A stretch of DNA of 64,000 bases from CADEDH01 sp965262175 (GTDB lineage: Bacteria > Actinomycetota > Acidimicrobiia > Acidimicrobiales > SZUA-35): positions 806,001 through 870,000 of the forward strand of contig CBDHES010000002.1 of NCBI GenBank assembly GCA_965262175.1, in the 5' to 3' direction. Position numbers and translations under genes: made by a program. Shown in pieces: positions 27,270-36,976 of this stretch (within the stretch, counting starts at the first letter, position 1; every line of letters begins with the position of its first letter). Under the pieces are notes generated by a model, which was not told where the DNA came from, ran no database searches, and saw nothing but the letters and a program-made list of their open reading frames with translations.

Positions 27270-28772
27270 TCAGCCGACGGAGAAACCGTCGAGATCGGGC
27301 GACCCGACCGCATAGTCGGTGATGGCGAAATCGAGGTACTCGATCTGGACCCTCGTTCGCCCCGAGTCGATCTGGTCCTGGCGGTTGGGGCCGTCGCTGT
27401 CGTACAGGCCGTGGGGGTACAGACCGAACTGGGCCCACCCACCGTCCGGCGAGCCGATCGTGTCCAGGCCCGACCCCTCCCGGATGACCTGGCCGTTGAG
27501 CACCACCCGATAGGCCCCCTGGTCGCCGTCGTTGTACACCACGACCAGGAGCGTGTTGACCTCGGCCAGCTGGACTCCCCGGATCCGGTGCCGCCCGTCG
27601 AAGGCCACCACCTGGATCTCGTTTGGCACGGCGTCGGAGAACTGGTTGGCTCCGGTCAGCTCGAGGGCGATGTCGGGGGCGTCGAGGTCCCGGTTGAACC
27701 GCTGGAAGATCGTGACCGGCCCGTACAGGTCGGGCAGCTCATCGACACCGAACCGCATGCAGTACGCCTGGGTCGTCCCGGCCGGGATGGGCTGGTCGAT
27801 GAGGGTCTCCCGCAGCTCGGCTCGATACCGGTTGTCGATCGGTCCCGGGATGCCGATGTCGAACGCCAGCTCCACACCGGCCCCGCCCCAACGCATCCGG
27901 GCCGGGTCGAGGGCGAACACCGCTCGGACGAAGGTCCGCTCCCCGTCGACCCGCCCCTGGTTCAGCTGGTCGACCGGCGCCCCCGAGGCCTGGAGGGCGA
28001 CGAAGTCCGCCACCGTCGTCGAGCCTCCGGCCGGCACCCGGCACTCGGCCAACGGATCGGGATCGGGGTCCGGGTCCGGGTTGGGGCCGGGTCCGTCGAG
28101 GACGGCGTCGACGTCGGTCCGATCCTCGCCCGCCGTCACGCAGGCCGCCGGCTGGTACCACCGGCTCCCCCCGAACCGGGTCCCTTCGGGGGCGATGAAG
28201 GTGAGCACGTAGCAGCCGGCCTCCAGCTCGAAGCGGAACCGGCCGTCGGGTCCGGTCCGGGTGTCGTCCAGGAACCGGCCCCGGGAGCCGTCGGCCAGGG
28301 CGGTGAACGCGTCGACGGTCACGTCCGGACCGGGTCGACCGTCGGCGAAGGTGACCGTGCCGCCCACCGCGGCGTCGATCGGGGCGTCGAGGGTGGCGTC
28401 GGCGAAGGTCGCCGTCTCGCCGGCGTCGACACACAGCGGACGTTGCCACCACCGGCTCCGGTCGAACGTGGCCCCGTCCGGGGCGACGACGGTGACGATG
28501 TGGCACCCGGCGGTCACCGGGAACCGGTAGCGACCGTCGGCGCCGGTGAACACCTCACCCCAGAACTGGCCTCGGGATCCGTCGGCCTGGGCCAGGAAGA
28601 ACGTGGCCTTGACCCCGGCCACCGGGTCCCCGTCGTGGTCGACGACACGTCCGGCGAGCACGCCATCCGACGGACCGGGGGCACCGGCGGCGACTCCGGG
28701 CACCACCAACACCGACGACAGGACGGCCCCGATGGCCACCATCAGGGTCGAGATCCGAGAAGCGGGGTGCAT
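27270..28772 (-). CDS. Secreted protein: two Cna-B/CarboxypepD-type domains plus lectin/lyase-like domain
   Basis: 500 residues with a clear signal peptide (basic start, hydrophobic core, cleavage near AAGAPGPSDG at about 31). Two related beta-sandwich repeats follow, about 37-115 and 120-205; each has a G(R)F/YRF motif (TGADGRYRFPVTAGCHIV and TGPDGRFRFELEAGCYVL), an SRWWQRPLC/SRWYQPAAC segment and paired cysteines, like CarboxypepD_reg or Cna-B domains. After an NPDPDPDPDP linker, residues 240-500 resemble a concanavalin-like polysaccharide lyase domain (NRYRAELRE, YCMRFGVDE, WAQFGLYPHGLYD). Carbohydrate binding or cleavage is plausible but unproven. ATG at 28772 has AAAGG upstream. Divergent from a lipoprotein gene. 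Confidence 0.65.
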   Translation of the reverse strand: MHPASRISTLMVAIGAVLSSVLVVPGVAAGAPGPSDGVLAGRVVDHDGDPVAGVKATFFLAQADGSRGQFWGEVFTGADGRYRFPVTAGCHIVTVVAPDGATFDRSRWWQRPLCVDAGETATFADATLDAPIDAAVGGTVTFADGRPGPDVTVDAFTALADGSRGRFLDDTRTGPDGRFRFELEAGCYVLTFIAPEGTRFGGSRWYQPAACVTAGEDRTDVDAVLDGPGPNPDPDPDPDPLAECRVPAGGSTTVADFVALQASGAPVDQLNQGRVDGERTFVRAVFALDPARMRWGGAGVELAFDIGIPGPIDNRYRAELRETLIDQPIPAGTTQAYCMRFGVDELPDLYGPVTIFQRFNRDLDAPDIALELTGANQFSDAVPNEIQVVAFDGRHRIRGVQLAEVNTLLVVVYNDGDQGAYRVVLNGQVIREGSGLDTIGSPDGGWAQFGLYPHGLYDSDGPNRQDQIDSGRTRVQIEYLDFAITDYAVGSPDLDGFSVG

Positions 28773-28941
28773 GAAGCCAGACCTTTCATGGCTCGGCCGC
28801 GCCCCACCGACCTCCGATCCGAAGGCTGCGCCAGCAGCCAGGGGCAACCTAGGCCAACGGCGGCCCGGCGTCCATGGTCGTTCCCCGCCCCCCTTCCCGA
28901 CCGACCCGGGCGAGAGCGGGGCCGGTAGTGTGGCCGGCGTG

Positions 28942-29424
28942 GTGGCTCGTCGTCTCCTGCCGGTGGCGCTGATGGTGGCGGTCGTGGTGGCCGCGGCCGG
29001 ATGTGGCGGTGTCGACGACGACCTGTCGACCGAGCAGCAGCTGGTGAAGCTGGCCGGTCGACCGCTCACCTCGACCGAGATCGAGGAACAGCTGGCGATG
29101 GCCGATCTGTTGTGTGGCTTCGACGAGCGCATCCTGGCCGACATCTGGCGCGAGCTCGACGCCCGCCAGCTGGAGTTCCAGGACTTCGTGTTCGGCCAGC
29201 GATGCCCGGCCCGAACCTCGTTCTACGCCGAGACCCGACCCGACCTGGGCACGACCGACGCCACCGACCCGCCGACGACGACCACGACCGACGCCGACGA
29301 CGACGCGGACCGCTCGACGAGCGGTCGAGGAGCCGGCTCGGGGTCGACCTCGTCCGGCTCGACGACGTCGACCCCATCGTCGGATGGACGGTCGACCACC
29401 ACCCGACCGTCGAACGATCGGTGA
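28942..29424 (+). CDS. Putative lipoprotein
   Basis: About 160 residues. A short basic start (ARRLLP), a hydrophobic stretch and a lipobox AAAGC predict a lipid-anchored cysteine near residue 20. The mature part has an acidic, helical region with two cysteines (MADLLCGFDERI, VFGQRCPARTSF) and a C-terminal Thr/Ser/Asp-rich tail (TTTTTDADDD, STSSGSTTST), probably disordered. No family is recognised. GTG codons at 28930, 28939 and 28942 are all possible starts. The gap 28773-28938 upstream holds a small GGCTGC/GCAGCC hairpin but no obvious promoter. Confidence 0.6.
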   Translation: MARRLLPVALMVAVVVAAAGCGGVDDDLSTEQQLVKLAGRPLTSTEIEEQLAMADLLCGFDERILADIWRELDARQLEFQDFVFGQRCPARTSFYAETRPDLGTTDATDPPTTTTTDADDDADRSTSGRGAGSGSTSSGSTTSTPSSDGRSTTTRPSNDR

Positions 29425-29472
29425 CGGACCACGCCCGCCCGACGGAGGGCCGGACGGTGGCGTCGGGTCCGC

Positions 29473-30375
29473 TCAGTTGCGGAACGGAGCGGCGACCTCG
29501 GTGAGGAACCGGTCGAGGACGTCGTCCCGCTTGGCGCCGGTGCCGAGGTTGAAGTCGGGGATGATCAGCTCATCGAGGCCGGTTTCGGCGAAGGCCGCCA
29601 CCTGCTCCCCGAGCTGATCGACGGTGCCGATCAGCGACGGGCGCTCGATCCCCCTGGCCCGGAGCTCGTCGGCCCGGGCCTCGTCCTCGCAGAGGAACAG
29701 CAGTGCGGCCGCCGACCGTTGGATCTCCCTCGGGTCGCGGCCGAGCGTCTCGCAGTGCTGATCGAGAACCGACGCCTTGTGGGCCATGATCTCGGGAGTG
29801 GCCCACACGTTCCACTCTTCGGCGTACTGGGCCACCATTCGGAGGGTCTTCTTCTCCCCTCCCCCGCCGATCATGATCGGTAGGTCGCCGATCGGCTTGG
29901 GCGACAGCGGGGCGTCGGTCGCCTGGTAGCGGGCACCGGCCATCGTGGTCAGGTCGCCGCCCCGGAGGCCGCGGAGGAGGACGAGTGCTTCCTCGAGCCG
30001 CTCGAACCGGTCGGTGAACGTCCCGAACTCGATCCCGTAGGCGACGTGCTCGTTCTCCTGCCACCCGGCACCGAGCCCGAGCACGATCCGGCCGTCGGCC
30101 AGGTGGTCGGTGGTCACCGCCTGCTTGGCCAGGACCGCCGGATGCCGGTAGGTGTTCCCGCACACCAACGCCCCCAGCCGGACCCGGTCGGTGACCATGG
30201 CCAGGCCGGCCAGCACGGCCCACGCCTCGTGGACCTCGCCGGTCGGCTCGCCCTGGAAGGGCATGAAGTGGTCGGGGAACCAGATGCCGTCCCACCCGGT
30301 GTCCTCGGCCCGCTTGGCGCTCGACATGATCTCGGACCAGGGGTGGCCGTTTCCGACCCAGAAGCTGAATCTCAT
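29473..30375 (-). CDS. LLM-class F420-dependent oxidoreductase
   Basis: 300 residues with the luciferase-like monooxygenase TIM-barrel pattern: MRFSFWVGNGHPWSEI, WDGIWFPDHFMPF, VRLGALVCGNTYRHPAVLAKQ, LADGRIVLGLGAGWQENEH, YGIEFGTFTDRFERLEEAL and PIMIGGGGEKKTLR. These are typical of actinobacterial F420-dependent enzymes, although cofactor use cannot be read from sequence alone. The substrate is unknown. ATG at 30375 starts directly at the first barrel strand; an upstream start at 30414 is possible. It lies 86 nt downstream of ilvE. Confidence 0.85.
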   Translation of the reverse strand: MRFSFWVGNGHPWSEIMSSAKRAEDTGWDGIWFPDHFMPFQGEPTGEVHEAWAVLAGLAMVTDRVRLGALVCGNTYRHPAVLAKQAVTTDHLADGRIVLGLGAGWQENEHVAYGIEFGTFTDRFERLEEALVLLRGLRGGDLTTMAGARYQATDAPLSPKPIGDLPIMIGGGGEKKTLRMVAQYAEEWNVWATPEIMAHKASVLDQHCETLGRDPREIQRSAAALLFLCEDEARADELRARGIERPSLIGTVDQLGEQVAAFAETGLDELIIPDFNLGTGAKRDDVLDRFLTEVAAPFRN

Positions 30376-30461
30376 GGCGCCCGATGGTAGGCGCCGCCGC
30401 CCCGCACCGTTCACCTCGTTGTCGTATCGACGGTTGGGCCGGCATGAGCCGGCGAGGCCGC

Positions 30462-31484
30462 TCAGCCGGCGACCGGAACCCGCCAGCCGTAGGGGTCGTC
30501 GGCCTTGCCGAGTTGGACGTCGGTCAGGGCCTCGCGGAGGCGAAGGGTGTTGGCGCCCGGCTGGCCGTCGCCGACCTGGAGGTGCTCGCCGCCGACGGCG
30601 ATCTTGCCGACGGGAGCCAGCACCGCTGCGGTTCCCGACAGGAACGCCTCGCCGTGGTCGACCCAGGCCCGGAGCTCGTCGATGGGGATCGACCGCTCCT
30701 CGATCGTGTAGCCGAGGTCCCGGGCGATGGTGATGACCGAGTCCCGGGTGACGCCGTGGAGGAACGACTCGTCGAGGTGGCGGGTGATGAGCCGGTCGTC
30801 GTCGACCAGGAAGAAGTTGGACGCCCCGGTCTCGGTGATGTCGTCGCCGGTGGCGAACAGGACCTGGTCGGCGGCGTGGTCCCGCTTGGCGTCGAGCGTC
30901 GGGCCGAGCGCCATCACGTAGTTGGCCCCGCTCTTGACCATCCCGAACTGGGGCGTCGTGCGGGGGATCTCGGTCTCGATGTAGATGGACAGGGGCCGGA
31001 TCCCCCCGGCGAAGTAGTCGCCGACCGGTGAGCAGAGCACGTAGAGCAGGCCGGTGTTGCTCGGGGCGGCGGCGGCCCCGATGTTGAGCAGGGTCCCGAT
31101 CAGGGTGGGGCGGATGTAGAGCGAGCCCGGCGGGTCGGGGGTGAACGAGGCGTTGGCCTCGACCGCGTCGACGATCATCGCCCCCACCAGCTCGGCGGTC
31201 GGGGGTGCCATCTGGAGCCGCTCGACGCTCTGGACCATCCGCCGGGCGTGGTCGCCGGGGCGGAAGATGGCCAGCGACCCGTCGATCTGACGGTGAGCCT
31301 TGAGACCCTCGAAGCAGGCGCTGGCGTAGTGGAAGACGTGACTGCCCGGATGGAGGGAGAAGTTCTCGAGCGGTTGGGCCGACCCGTCGTAGTGGTAGGT
31401 GCCGTCGGTCAACGTCGCCAGCGTCATGCGGTCGCCGAACAGGGTTCCGAACGGCGCGGAGAAGGGGTCGGGTGCTTCGCTCAC
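30462..31484 (-). CDS. ilvE: Branched-chain amino acid aminotransferase
   Basis: 340-residue class IV PLP aminotransferase interconverting Leu, Ile and Val with their 2-oxo acids. Features: FHYASACFEGLKAHR, YIRPTLIGT, the PLP lysine in MVKSGANYVMAL, ITETGASNFFLV, and the C-terminal FLSGTAAVLAPVG. The length and the LYVLCSPVGDYF segment match the long (eukaryote-like, actinobacterial) BCAT type. GTG start at 31484. It lies 67 nt downstream of cinA and may share its transcript. Confidence 0.9.
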   Translation of the reverse strand: MSEAPDPFSAPFGTLFGDRMTLATLTDGTYHYDGSAQPLENFSLHPGSHVFHYASACFEGLKAHRQIDGSLAIFRPGDHARRMVQSVERLQMAPPTAELVGAMIVDAVEANASFTPDPPGSLYIRPTLIGTLLNIGAAAAPSNTGLLYVLCSPVGDYFAGGIRPLSIYIETEIPRTTPQFGMVKSGANYVMALGPTLDAKRDHAADQVLFATGDDITETGASNFFLVDDDRLITRHLDESFLHGVTRDSVITIARDLGYTIEERSIPIDELRAWVDHGEAFLSGTAAVLAPVGKIAVGGEHLQVGDGQPGANTLRLREALTDVQLGKADDPYGWRVPVAG

Positions 31485-31551
31485 GCTCTAGTTCTAGCGG
31501 TCGGCGAGCCCCGACGCCGACACCTTTCCCAGGCGCCGCCCTCCAACCGGG

Positions 31552-32814
31552 TCAGCGGAGGGCGAGGTGCCGGCGGAGGAGGTCGAGGATCGTGATGGCC
31601 GAGAACTGGCGGATCCGCTCCCGATCACCCGGGAGTTGGACGGTCGTGGTGATCTCGGTCGGGTCGTCGTCTCCAGCCCCGACGACCGCCGCCAGGCATA
31701 CCGTGCCGACCTTCTGGCCTTCGACCTCGTCGGGACCGGCCACCCCGGTCGTGGCCAGGCCGACGTCGGCACCGAGCAGGTCCCGGACCGACCGGGCCAT
31801 CGTCGCCGCCGTCGCCTCGGTCACCACCGGGCCCTCACCGACCCCGAGAACCCGACGCTTGACGTCGAGGTCGTAGGCCACGACCCCGCCCCGGAAGACC
31901 TCGGAGGCACCGGGGCTGGCAGCCAACCGACCGGCCACGTAGCCGCCGGTCAGCGACTCGGCGACGGCGATGGTCAGGCCCCGCTCGGAGAGGGCATCGA
32001 TGACGACGGCCTCCATGTTCTGCTCATCGAGGCCGAAGACGATGTCGCCCAGGAGCCCCCGGAGTCGGGTCTCCTCGGCGTCGAGGATGGCGGCCGCCGC
32101 CCCGTCGTCGGGGGCCTTGGCCGTCACCCGGACCTTGAGGCCCTCGACACCGCTGGCCAGGAAGGCGATCGTCGGGTTGCCGACCTCGTCGAGCTCGGTG
32201 ATCCGGTCGGCCAGCACCTCGGCCAGGCCCGACTCGGAGGTGCCCCACGTCCGCAGGACCCGGCTCCGGATCACGGCCCGCTCCCCCGAGCGCTCGATGA
32301 GGTCGGGCACGATCGTCTCGTTGACCATCACCTTCATCTCATAGGGGACGCCGGGAACGGCGTAGATCACCTTGTCGATCCCGTCGACGGTGACCGGACA
32401 GATCAGGCCGGGAGCGGTCCCCGGCTGCTGGGGGATGGGGGACGCCCCGACCGGGACCATCGCCTGGCGGAGGTTGTTGCTCGGCATCTCCCGACCTCGG
32501 GACCGGAACATCGTGGCGATCCGCTCGGCGATGGCCTCGTCCAGCACCAGGTCGACCCCGAGGACGTCGGCGATCACGTCGCGGGTCAAGTCGTCCTGGG
32601 TCGGGCCCAGCCCCCCACAGCAGATGACGGCGTCGCTCCGCCCGAGGGCCAGGTCGAGGACCTCCCGGATCCGGGCCGGGTTGTCGCCGACCTTGGTCTG
32701 ATAGTGGGAGTCGAGCCCGGCCAGGGCCAACTGCTCCCCCATCCACGACGAGTTGGTGTCGACGATCTGCCCCAACAGCAGCTCGGTTCCGACAGCGACG
32801 ATCTCGACCCTCAT
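31552..32814 (-). CDS. cinA: CinA-like protein (competence/damage-inducible; MocF + PncC)
   Basis: 420 residues. The N-terminal MoCF-like domain has VGTELLLGQIVDTNS and CGGLGPTQDDLTRDVIA; the C-terminal domain is the PncC-type nicotinamide-nucleotide amidase with VAESLTGGYVAGRLA and ATTGVAGPDEVEGQKVGTV. Known members have ADP-ribose pyrophosphatase and NMN deamidase activities. In actinobacteria cinA commonly lies between pgsA and recA, as here, but a TAP-like hydrolase gene separates it from pgsA. ATG at 32814 begins the conserved MRVEIVAVGTE. Confidence 0.9.
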   Translation of the reverse strand: MRVEIVAVGTELLLGQIVDTNSSWMGEQLALAGLDSHYQTKVGDNPARIREVLDLALGRSDAVICCGGLGPTQDDLTRDVIADVLGVDLVLDEAIAERIATMFRSRGREMPSNNLRQAMVPVGASPIPQQPGTAPGLICPVTVDGIDKVIYAVPGVPYEMKVMVNETIVPDLIERSGERAVIRSRVLRTWGTSESGLAEVLADRITELDEVGNPTIAFLASGVEGLKVRVTAKAPDDGAAAAILDAEETRLRGLLGDIVFGLDEQNMEAVVIDALSERGLTIAVAESLTGGYVAGRLAASPGASEVFRGGVVAYDLDVKRRVLGVGEGPVVTEATAATMARSVRDLLGADVGLATTGVAGPDEVEGQKVGTVCLAAVVGAGDDDPTEITTTVQLPGDRERIRQFSAITILDLLRRHLALR

Positions 32815-32885
32815 GCCCCGACCCTTTCCGGGCCTGCGATGCAGGCCACGTTCTCCTCGATGGCGCTGCTCGGCGGCTCGCTCCC

Positions 32886-34991
32886 TCAGCGGACCTCGAT
32901 CGCCTCCAACGCCGGGAGGCCGACCGAAGCCAGGTTCGCGTCGAGCTCGCCGGGCGCCGACACGAGGATAACGACCACCTCGGAGTCCCCGATCGTCGCC
33001 TCGGACCACACCACCTCGGCGACCTCCGATCGTCCGGTCCGTTCCCGCCAGACCCGGCCCCGCCCATCGGGCGGGCGGTCGGTCCCCGGGCCGAGCTGAA
33101 CGTCGTAGGTCTGGTCGAGGTACAGCTCGAGGCCGAGGGCCGTGAGGGGGTCGTCGGCGACCTGGATGAGCTGGGTCGGGTCGAGCAGCGACGACTGCCG
33201 GTAGGAGTCGCCGGGCAGCTCCCCGTGGAGCCACTCCTGGGGCCGGGCCGTGACGAGAACCCGCCCCGACGCCGTGGCCCGCTCCACCGTCTCCAGCACG
33301 ACCGAGCCGTCGACCGGGGCCAGGAACCGGACGGCTCCCCCGTCGAGGCACGACGTGTCGGGTCGGATCGACGGCTCGTCGACGAACGTGTTGACGATGT
33401 CCATCGGGCACGGGCCGATCGACACCCCGTGGGAGCCGAACTCGTCGATGACGAGGTGGGAGCCAGGGAGGGTTCGGACCGCCCGCTCGGCCCAGACGAC
33501 CGGGGTGACCGGGTCGTAGCGGCCAGCCAGCACCAGGGTCGGCACGTCGCTGGTCACCGGCTCGTCGGCCACGGCCGGCGACGGGTTGGACCCGAAGGCG
33601 TCGCAGGTCAGGAAGGCTTGGGCACCGACGTTGGACCCGTAGTCGAACTCGTCCTGCAGCCCGAAGGGATCCGGGGGCAGGGCGGCGGCGACCGCATCCT
33701 CGTCGGCGAAGGCCACCTCGTCGTTGCAGACAACGGCGTAGAACATGCCGGGCGAGAAGAGCGACTCGGTCGACCTCATTCGGCTGAGGTACGTCTCGGC
33801 GGCCCACAGCCGACCCGCCTCCAGGTCGGCCGCCAGCTCGGGAAGATCGCCGAACCACTCCGGTGAGTACAGGGCCTGGAGCACGATGCCGACGATCGTG
33901 TCCCCCCGGAGGTCGATCTCGTCGGTCGTGCCGGTCAGGAGATCGGTCACCTCGACCCGGACCGGATCGGCCTCGTAGCGCTCGACGACGGCTCGGAGCC
34001 GCTCGTCGAGTGGGCCGGCGGCCTCGCACGACGCCTCGGCGGCGCAGGCCGCCACCACCGCCTCGTAGCTGGCGAGGAACGAGCCGGGATTCTCGGCGAC
34101 GGAGTCGGCGTCGGGAGGGAAGACGGAATCGAGGACTGCGGACCGAACCCCATCGGGGTGCTGTCGCAGGACCTCCAGACCCAGCCGCGTTCCGTACGAG
34201 ATCCCGAACAGGTTCCACGACTCGTACCCGAGGGCGACCCGGATCGCCTCGACGTCGTGGGCGTTGTCGATGGTGGTGAACGTGGCGAGATCGACCCCGT
34301 CGGCCTCCAGGCGGGCCCGGCAGGCGACCAGGGCGTCGAGGAAGGCCCGCTCGGCCTCGGCGGCGCCGACCTCGGGGCCGCCGTCCTCCGCTTCCCGGGT
34401 GGCGGCGGTGATCTCGGGGCAGCCGAGAGCCGGTGTCGAGCGGCCAACGCCTCGCTGGTCGAAGAGGATGACGTCCCGCCGATCCTGGAGCGGGGCGACG
34501 AGCTGAGCGTGGGTGAGGCGGACGGCGTCGAGGACGTGGCCCCCGGGGCCGCCCTCCAGGTAGACGATCGGGTCGGGCGCCGGATCCGGCGACCGAGCGG
34601 GGAAGACGGCGACGGCGAGCTCGACGCGACCCTCCCCCGTCTGCCAGTCCATCGGGACCGCCACCGTGCCGCATCGGGGCTCGGTGCCGGGCGGCACGGC
34701 GAACCCGCACGGTCCGGGCTCGAAGGCGGCGTCGACCACGACGGGCCGATCCCGCTCGACCCGGTCCTCGTCGCCGTCCTCGTCGTCGCTTCCGCCCTCG
34801 CTCGGGCCGGCGGCCTCGGGTGCGGTGTCGGCGGCCGGCGGTGGCGCGTCGGCGGGGCCCTGGGTGCGCTCGGGCGCCGAGTCGGTGCACGCCGACGCCG
34901 TCACGGCGAAGAACACGGCGGCGGCCAGGAGACGGAGCCGACGACCGGCCACCGGTCGAGTGGGTAGGCCGCGGCGGAGCGGGTGGGTCAT
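32886..34991 (-). CDS. Lipoprotein alpha/beta hydrolase (TAP-like C-terminus)
   Basis: 701 residues. A twin-basic N-region and lipobox TASAC (about residue 35) point to an exported lipoprotein, followed by an acidic, Ala/Pro-rich linker. The hydrolase core has YLEGGPGGH (oxyanion region), FDQRGVGRS, the nucleophile in GISYGTR, Asp in GRYDPVTP and His in EFGSHG, the pattern of actinobacterial tripeptidyl-aminopeptidase-like enzymes. About 200 extra C-terminal residues follow the TAP-like region and are not recognised. ATG at 34991 is chosen as the start giving a normal signal peptide. Located between pgsA and cinA. Confidence 0.82.
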   Translation of the reverse strand: MTHPLRRGLPTRPVAGRRLRLLAAAVFFAVTASACTDSAPERTQGPADAPPPAADTAPEAAGPSEGGSDDEDGDEDRVERDRPVVVDAAFEPGPCGFAVPPGTEPRCGTVAVPMDWQTGEGRVELAVAVFPARSPDPAPDPIVYLEGGPGGHVLDAVRLTHAQLVAPLQDRRDVILFDQRGVGRSTPALGCPEITAATREAEDGGPEVGAAEAERAFLDALVACRARLEADGVDLATFTTIDNAHDVEAIRVALGYESWNLFGISYGTRLGLEVLRQHPDGVRSAVLDSVFPPDADSVAENPGSFLASYEAVVAACAAEASCEAAGPLDERLRAVVERYEADPVRVEVTDLLTGTTDEIDLRGDTIVGIVLQALYSPEWFGDLPELAADLEAGRLWAAETYLSRMRSTESLFSPGMFYAVVCNDEVAFADEDAVAAALPPDPFGLQDEFDYGSNVGAQAFLTCDAFGSNPSPAVADEPVTSDVPTLVLAGRYDPVTPVVWAERAVRTLPGSHLVIDEFGSHGVSIGPCPMDIVNTFVDEPSIRPDTSCLDGGAVRFLAPVDGSVVLETVERATASGRVLVTARPQEWLHGELPGDSYRQSSLLDPTQLIQVADDPLTALGLELYLDQTYDVQLGPGTDRPPDGRGRVWRERTGRSEVAEVVWSEATIGDSEVVVILVSAPGELDANLASVGLPALEAIEVR

Positions 34992-35052
34992 CGGCGGGAA
35001 CCCTCGTTGCCTGGTAGGGACCGCCCGATCGTAGTCGGCGGGGGGCGCCGGA

Positions 35053-35646
35053 TCATCGGCGGCCGGTCGAACGAAGCGCATCCCGGCCGTCGAGGAGGTA
35101 CTGGGCGCCGCTGACGACGGTGAACACCACGGCCACCCACAGCAACCCATCGGCGACCCACGGCACGTCCTCCAGTGGGGGGCACAGCGCGGCGGCGAGG
35201 GCGATCCCCTGGACGAGGGTCTTCAGCTTGGCCGATCGCCGGGCCGGGATGGCAAGACCACGACGGCTCCAGTACGAGCGGTAGATCATGATCCCCACCT
35301 CCCGGGCGGTGATGATGGCCACCGGGAGGAGCGGGAAGCGGCCGATCGCCACCAGCGCGTAGCCAACGCACAGCACAACGACCTTGTCGGCCAGCGGGTC
35401 GAGGAAGGCCCCCAGCCTGGTCGGCGTGGCCCGCCGTGCGAGGGCGCCGTCGACGACGTCGGTGGCGCCGAGGAACCACCCGATCCAGAACGTGAGCCAC
35501 CACGGGTTCTGGATCACCACGAGCGCAGCCAGCACCGGTGCCATGGCGAACCGGAAGATGGTGAGCCCGTTGGCCGCCACCGCCCAGCCGGATCCCCCGA
35601 GCCGGATCGGGCGCCGCCCGACGTGGCCCGGGACCGGTCCGGTCAC
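35053..35646 (-). CDS. pgsA: CDP-alcohol phosphatidyltransferase (PgsA-like)
   Basis: 197-residue membrane enzyme with the complete CDP-alcohol phosphatidyltransferase signature DVVDGALARR...GAFLDPLADK (DG, AR, G and two Asp correctly spaced), and about five hydrophobic spans. By position after rimO it is probably phosphatidylglycerophosphate synthase; other head groups cannot be excluded. The GTG start overlaps the rimO stop by 4 nt (GTGA). Confidence 0.87.
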   Translation of the reverse strand: MTGPVPGHVGRRPIRLGGSGWAVAANGLTIFRFAMAPVLAALVVIQNPWWLTFWIGWFLGATDVVDGALARRATPTRLGAFLDPLADKVVVLCVGYALVAIGRFPLLPVAIITAREVGIMIYRSYWSRRGLAIPARRSAKLKTLVQGIALAAALCPPLEDVPWVADGLLWVAVVFTVVSGAQYLLDGRDALRSTGRR

Positions 35647-36953
35647 CGGGCCGCCGTCGCCGAGGCGTCGCCGTCGTCGACCTCGACACCGATCAGGTCC
35701 GGTCCTTCGGCGGCCGTGATGCGGACCGGGTGGAGGCGGCCGACGTCGAGGGTCGAGGGGACGTGGATGACCCCGTCGATCTCGGGGGCCTCGCGCTCCG
35801 ATCGGCCGACGCCGGGCCCGTCGACCAGGACGGTCAACCGGCGACCGATGAGCTCGTCGCGCTTCTCGCTGGTGATGCGGTCCTGGAGCTCCCGGAGTTC
35901 GTGGAGCCGCTCGGCGACCAGCGATGGGGCGACCTGGCCGTCGAGTCCGACGGCGTAGGTCCCCTCCTCGGGGGAGTAGGCGAAGAAGCCGCACCAGTCG
36001 AGCCGGGTCGCCTCGACGAAGGCCAGCAGGGCGTCGTGGTCGTCCTCGGTCTCGCCCGGGTAGCCGACGATGAAGTTCGATCGGAACGCTGCGTCGGGCT
36101 CCCGTCGGCGGATGTCGGCGATCCGTTGAGTGAACACCGACCCCGAACCCCAACGCCGCATCCGGCGCAGGAGCGGAGCCGAGACGTGTTGGAGCGACAG
36201 GTCGAAGTACGGCACGCCGGTGCCGCAGATGGCGTCGATGAGCCCGTCGGTCAGGTCGGACGGGTACAGGTAGAGCAGCCGCACCCGCTCGACCCGCTGG
36301 GCGACGGCTTCGAGCAGGGGGATGATCCGCCGCTCACCCTGCCCCTGGTCCCGCCCGAAGGCGGCCAGGTCCTGGGCGACCAGGACGACCTCGGCGGCCC
36401 CCAGCGCGTCGACCTCGGCCACGATCGAGTCGATCGATCGGGACCGCTGCGGCCCCCGGAAGCTGGGGATGGCGCAGAATCCGCACTTGCGGTCGCAGCC
36501 CTCGGCGATCTTGACATAGGCCCACGGCGCTTGGGCCGCCGGCCGGGGGAGTTCGAGGAGATCGAACGCCGGCACCTGGCCGGGCACCGGCTGGCCGGAC
36601 ACCGGCTGGCCGGGCGCCCGTTTGGTCGGCCCGAGGGTGACGGGCACCCCGAAGGGCGCGACGACCGTCGAGGGCAGCGCCTCGGCCAACTCGGGGCCCG
36701 ACCGCTCGGCCAGGCAGCCGGTGACCACCAGCTCCGAGCCGTCCTTGCGGGCGTCGTCGAGGGCCAGGATGGTGTCGACCGACTCCTGCCGGGCCTCCTC
36801 GATGAACGCGCAGGTGTTGACGACCACCACGTCGGCATCTTCCGGCCGGGCGGCGGCGACCAGGCCGTCGGCGGCCAGCGTGCCGATGAGCTTGTCGGAG
36901 TCGACCTGGTTCTTGGGGCACCCGAGGGTTTCCACCCAGTAGTGGCGGGCCAT
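35643..36953 (-). CDS. rimO: Ribosomal protein S12 methylthiotransferase RimO
   Basis: 436-residue radical-SAM enzyme that methylthiolates Asp of ribosomal protein S12; paralogue of MiaB in this window. UPF0004 cysteines are in LGCPKNQVDSDKL, NTCAFIEEARQES and TGCLAER; the radical-SAM motif is CDRKCGFC followed by AIPSFRGPQRSR; GYPGETEDDHDAL and a TRAM domain follow. Between the two domains is a short repeat GQPVSGQPVPGQ, matching direct repeats in the DNA near 36580-36620. The ATG at 36953 is canonical. Coupled to pgsA. Confidence 0.93.
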   Translation of the reverse strand: MARHYWVETLGCPKNQVDSDKLIGTLAADGLVAAARPEDADVVVVNTCAFIEEARQESVDTILALDDARKDGSELVVTGCLAERSGPELAEALPSTVVAPFGVPVTLGPTKRAPGQPVSGQPVPGQVPAFDLLELPRPAAQAPWAYVKIAEGCDRKCGFCAIPSFRGPQRSRSIDSIVAEVDALGAAEVVLVAQDLAAFGRDQGQGERRIIPLLEAVAQRVERVRLLYLYPSDLTDGLIDAICGTGVPYFDLSLQHVSAPLLRRMRRWGSGSVFTQRIADIRRREPDAAFRSNFIVGYPGETEDDHDALLAFVEATRLDWCGFFAYSPEEGTYAVGLDGQVAPSLVAERLHELRELQDRITSEKRDELIGRRLTVLVDGPGVGRSEREAPEIDGVIHVPSTLDVGRLHPVRITAAEGPDLIGVEVDDGDASATAAR

Positions 36954-36976
36954 CCACTCAAGGGTAGGGCGCTGGT

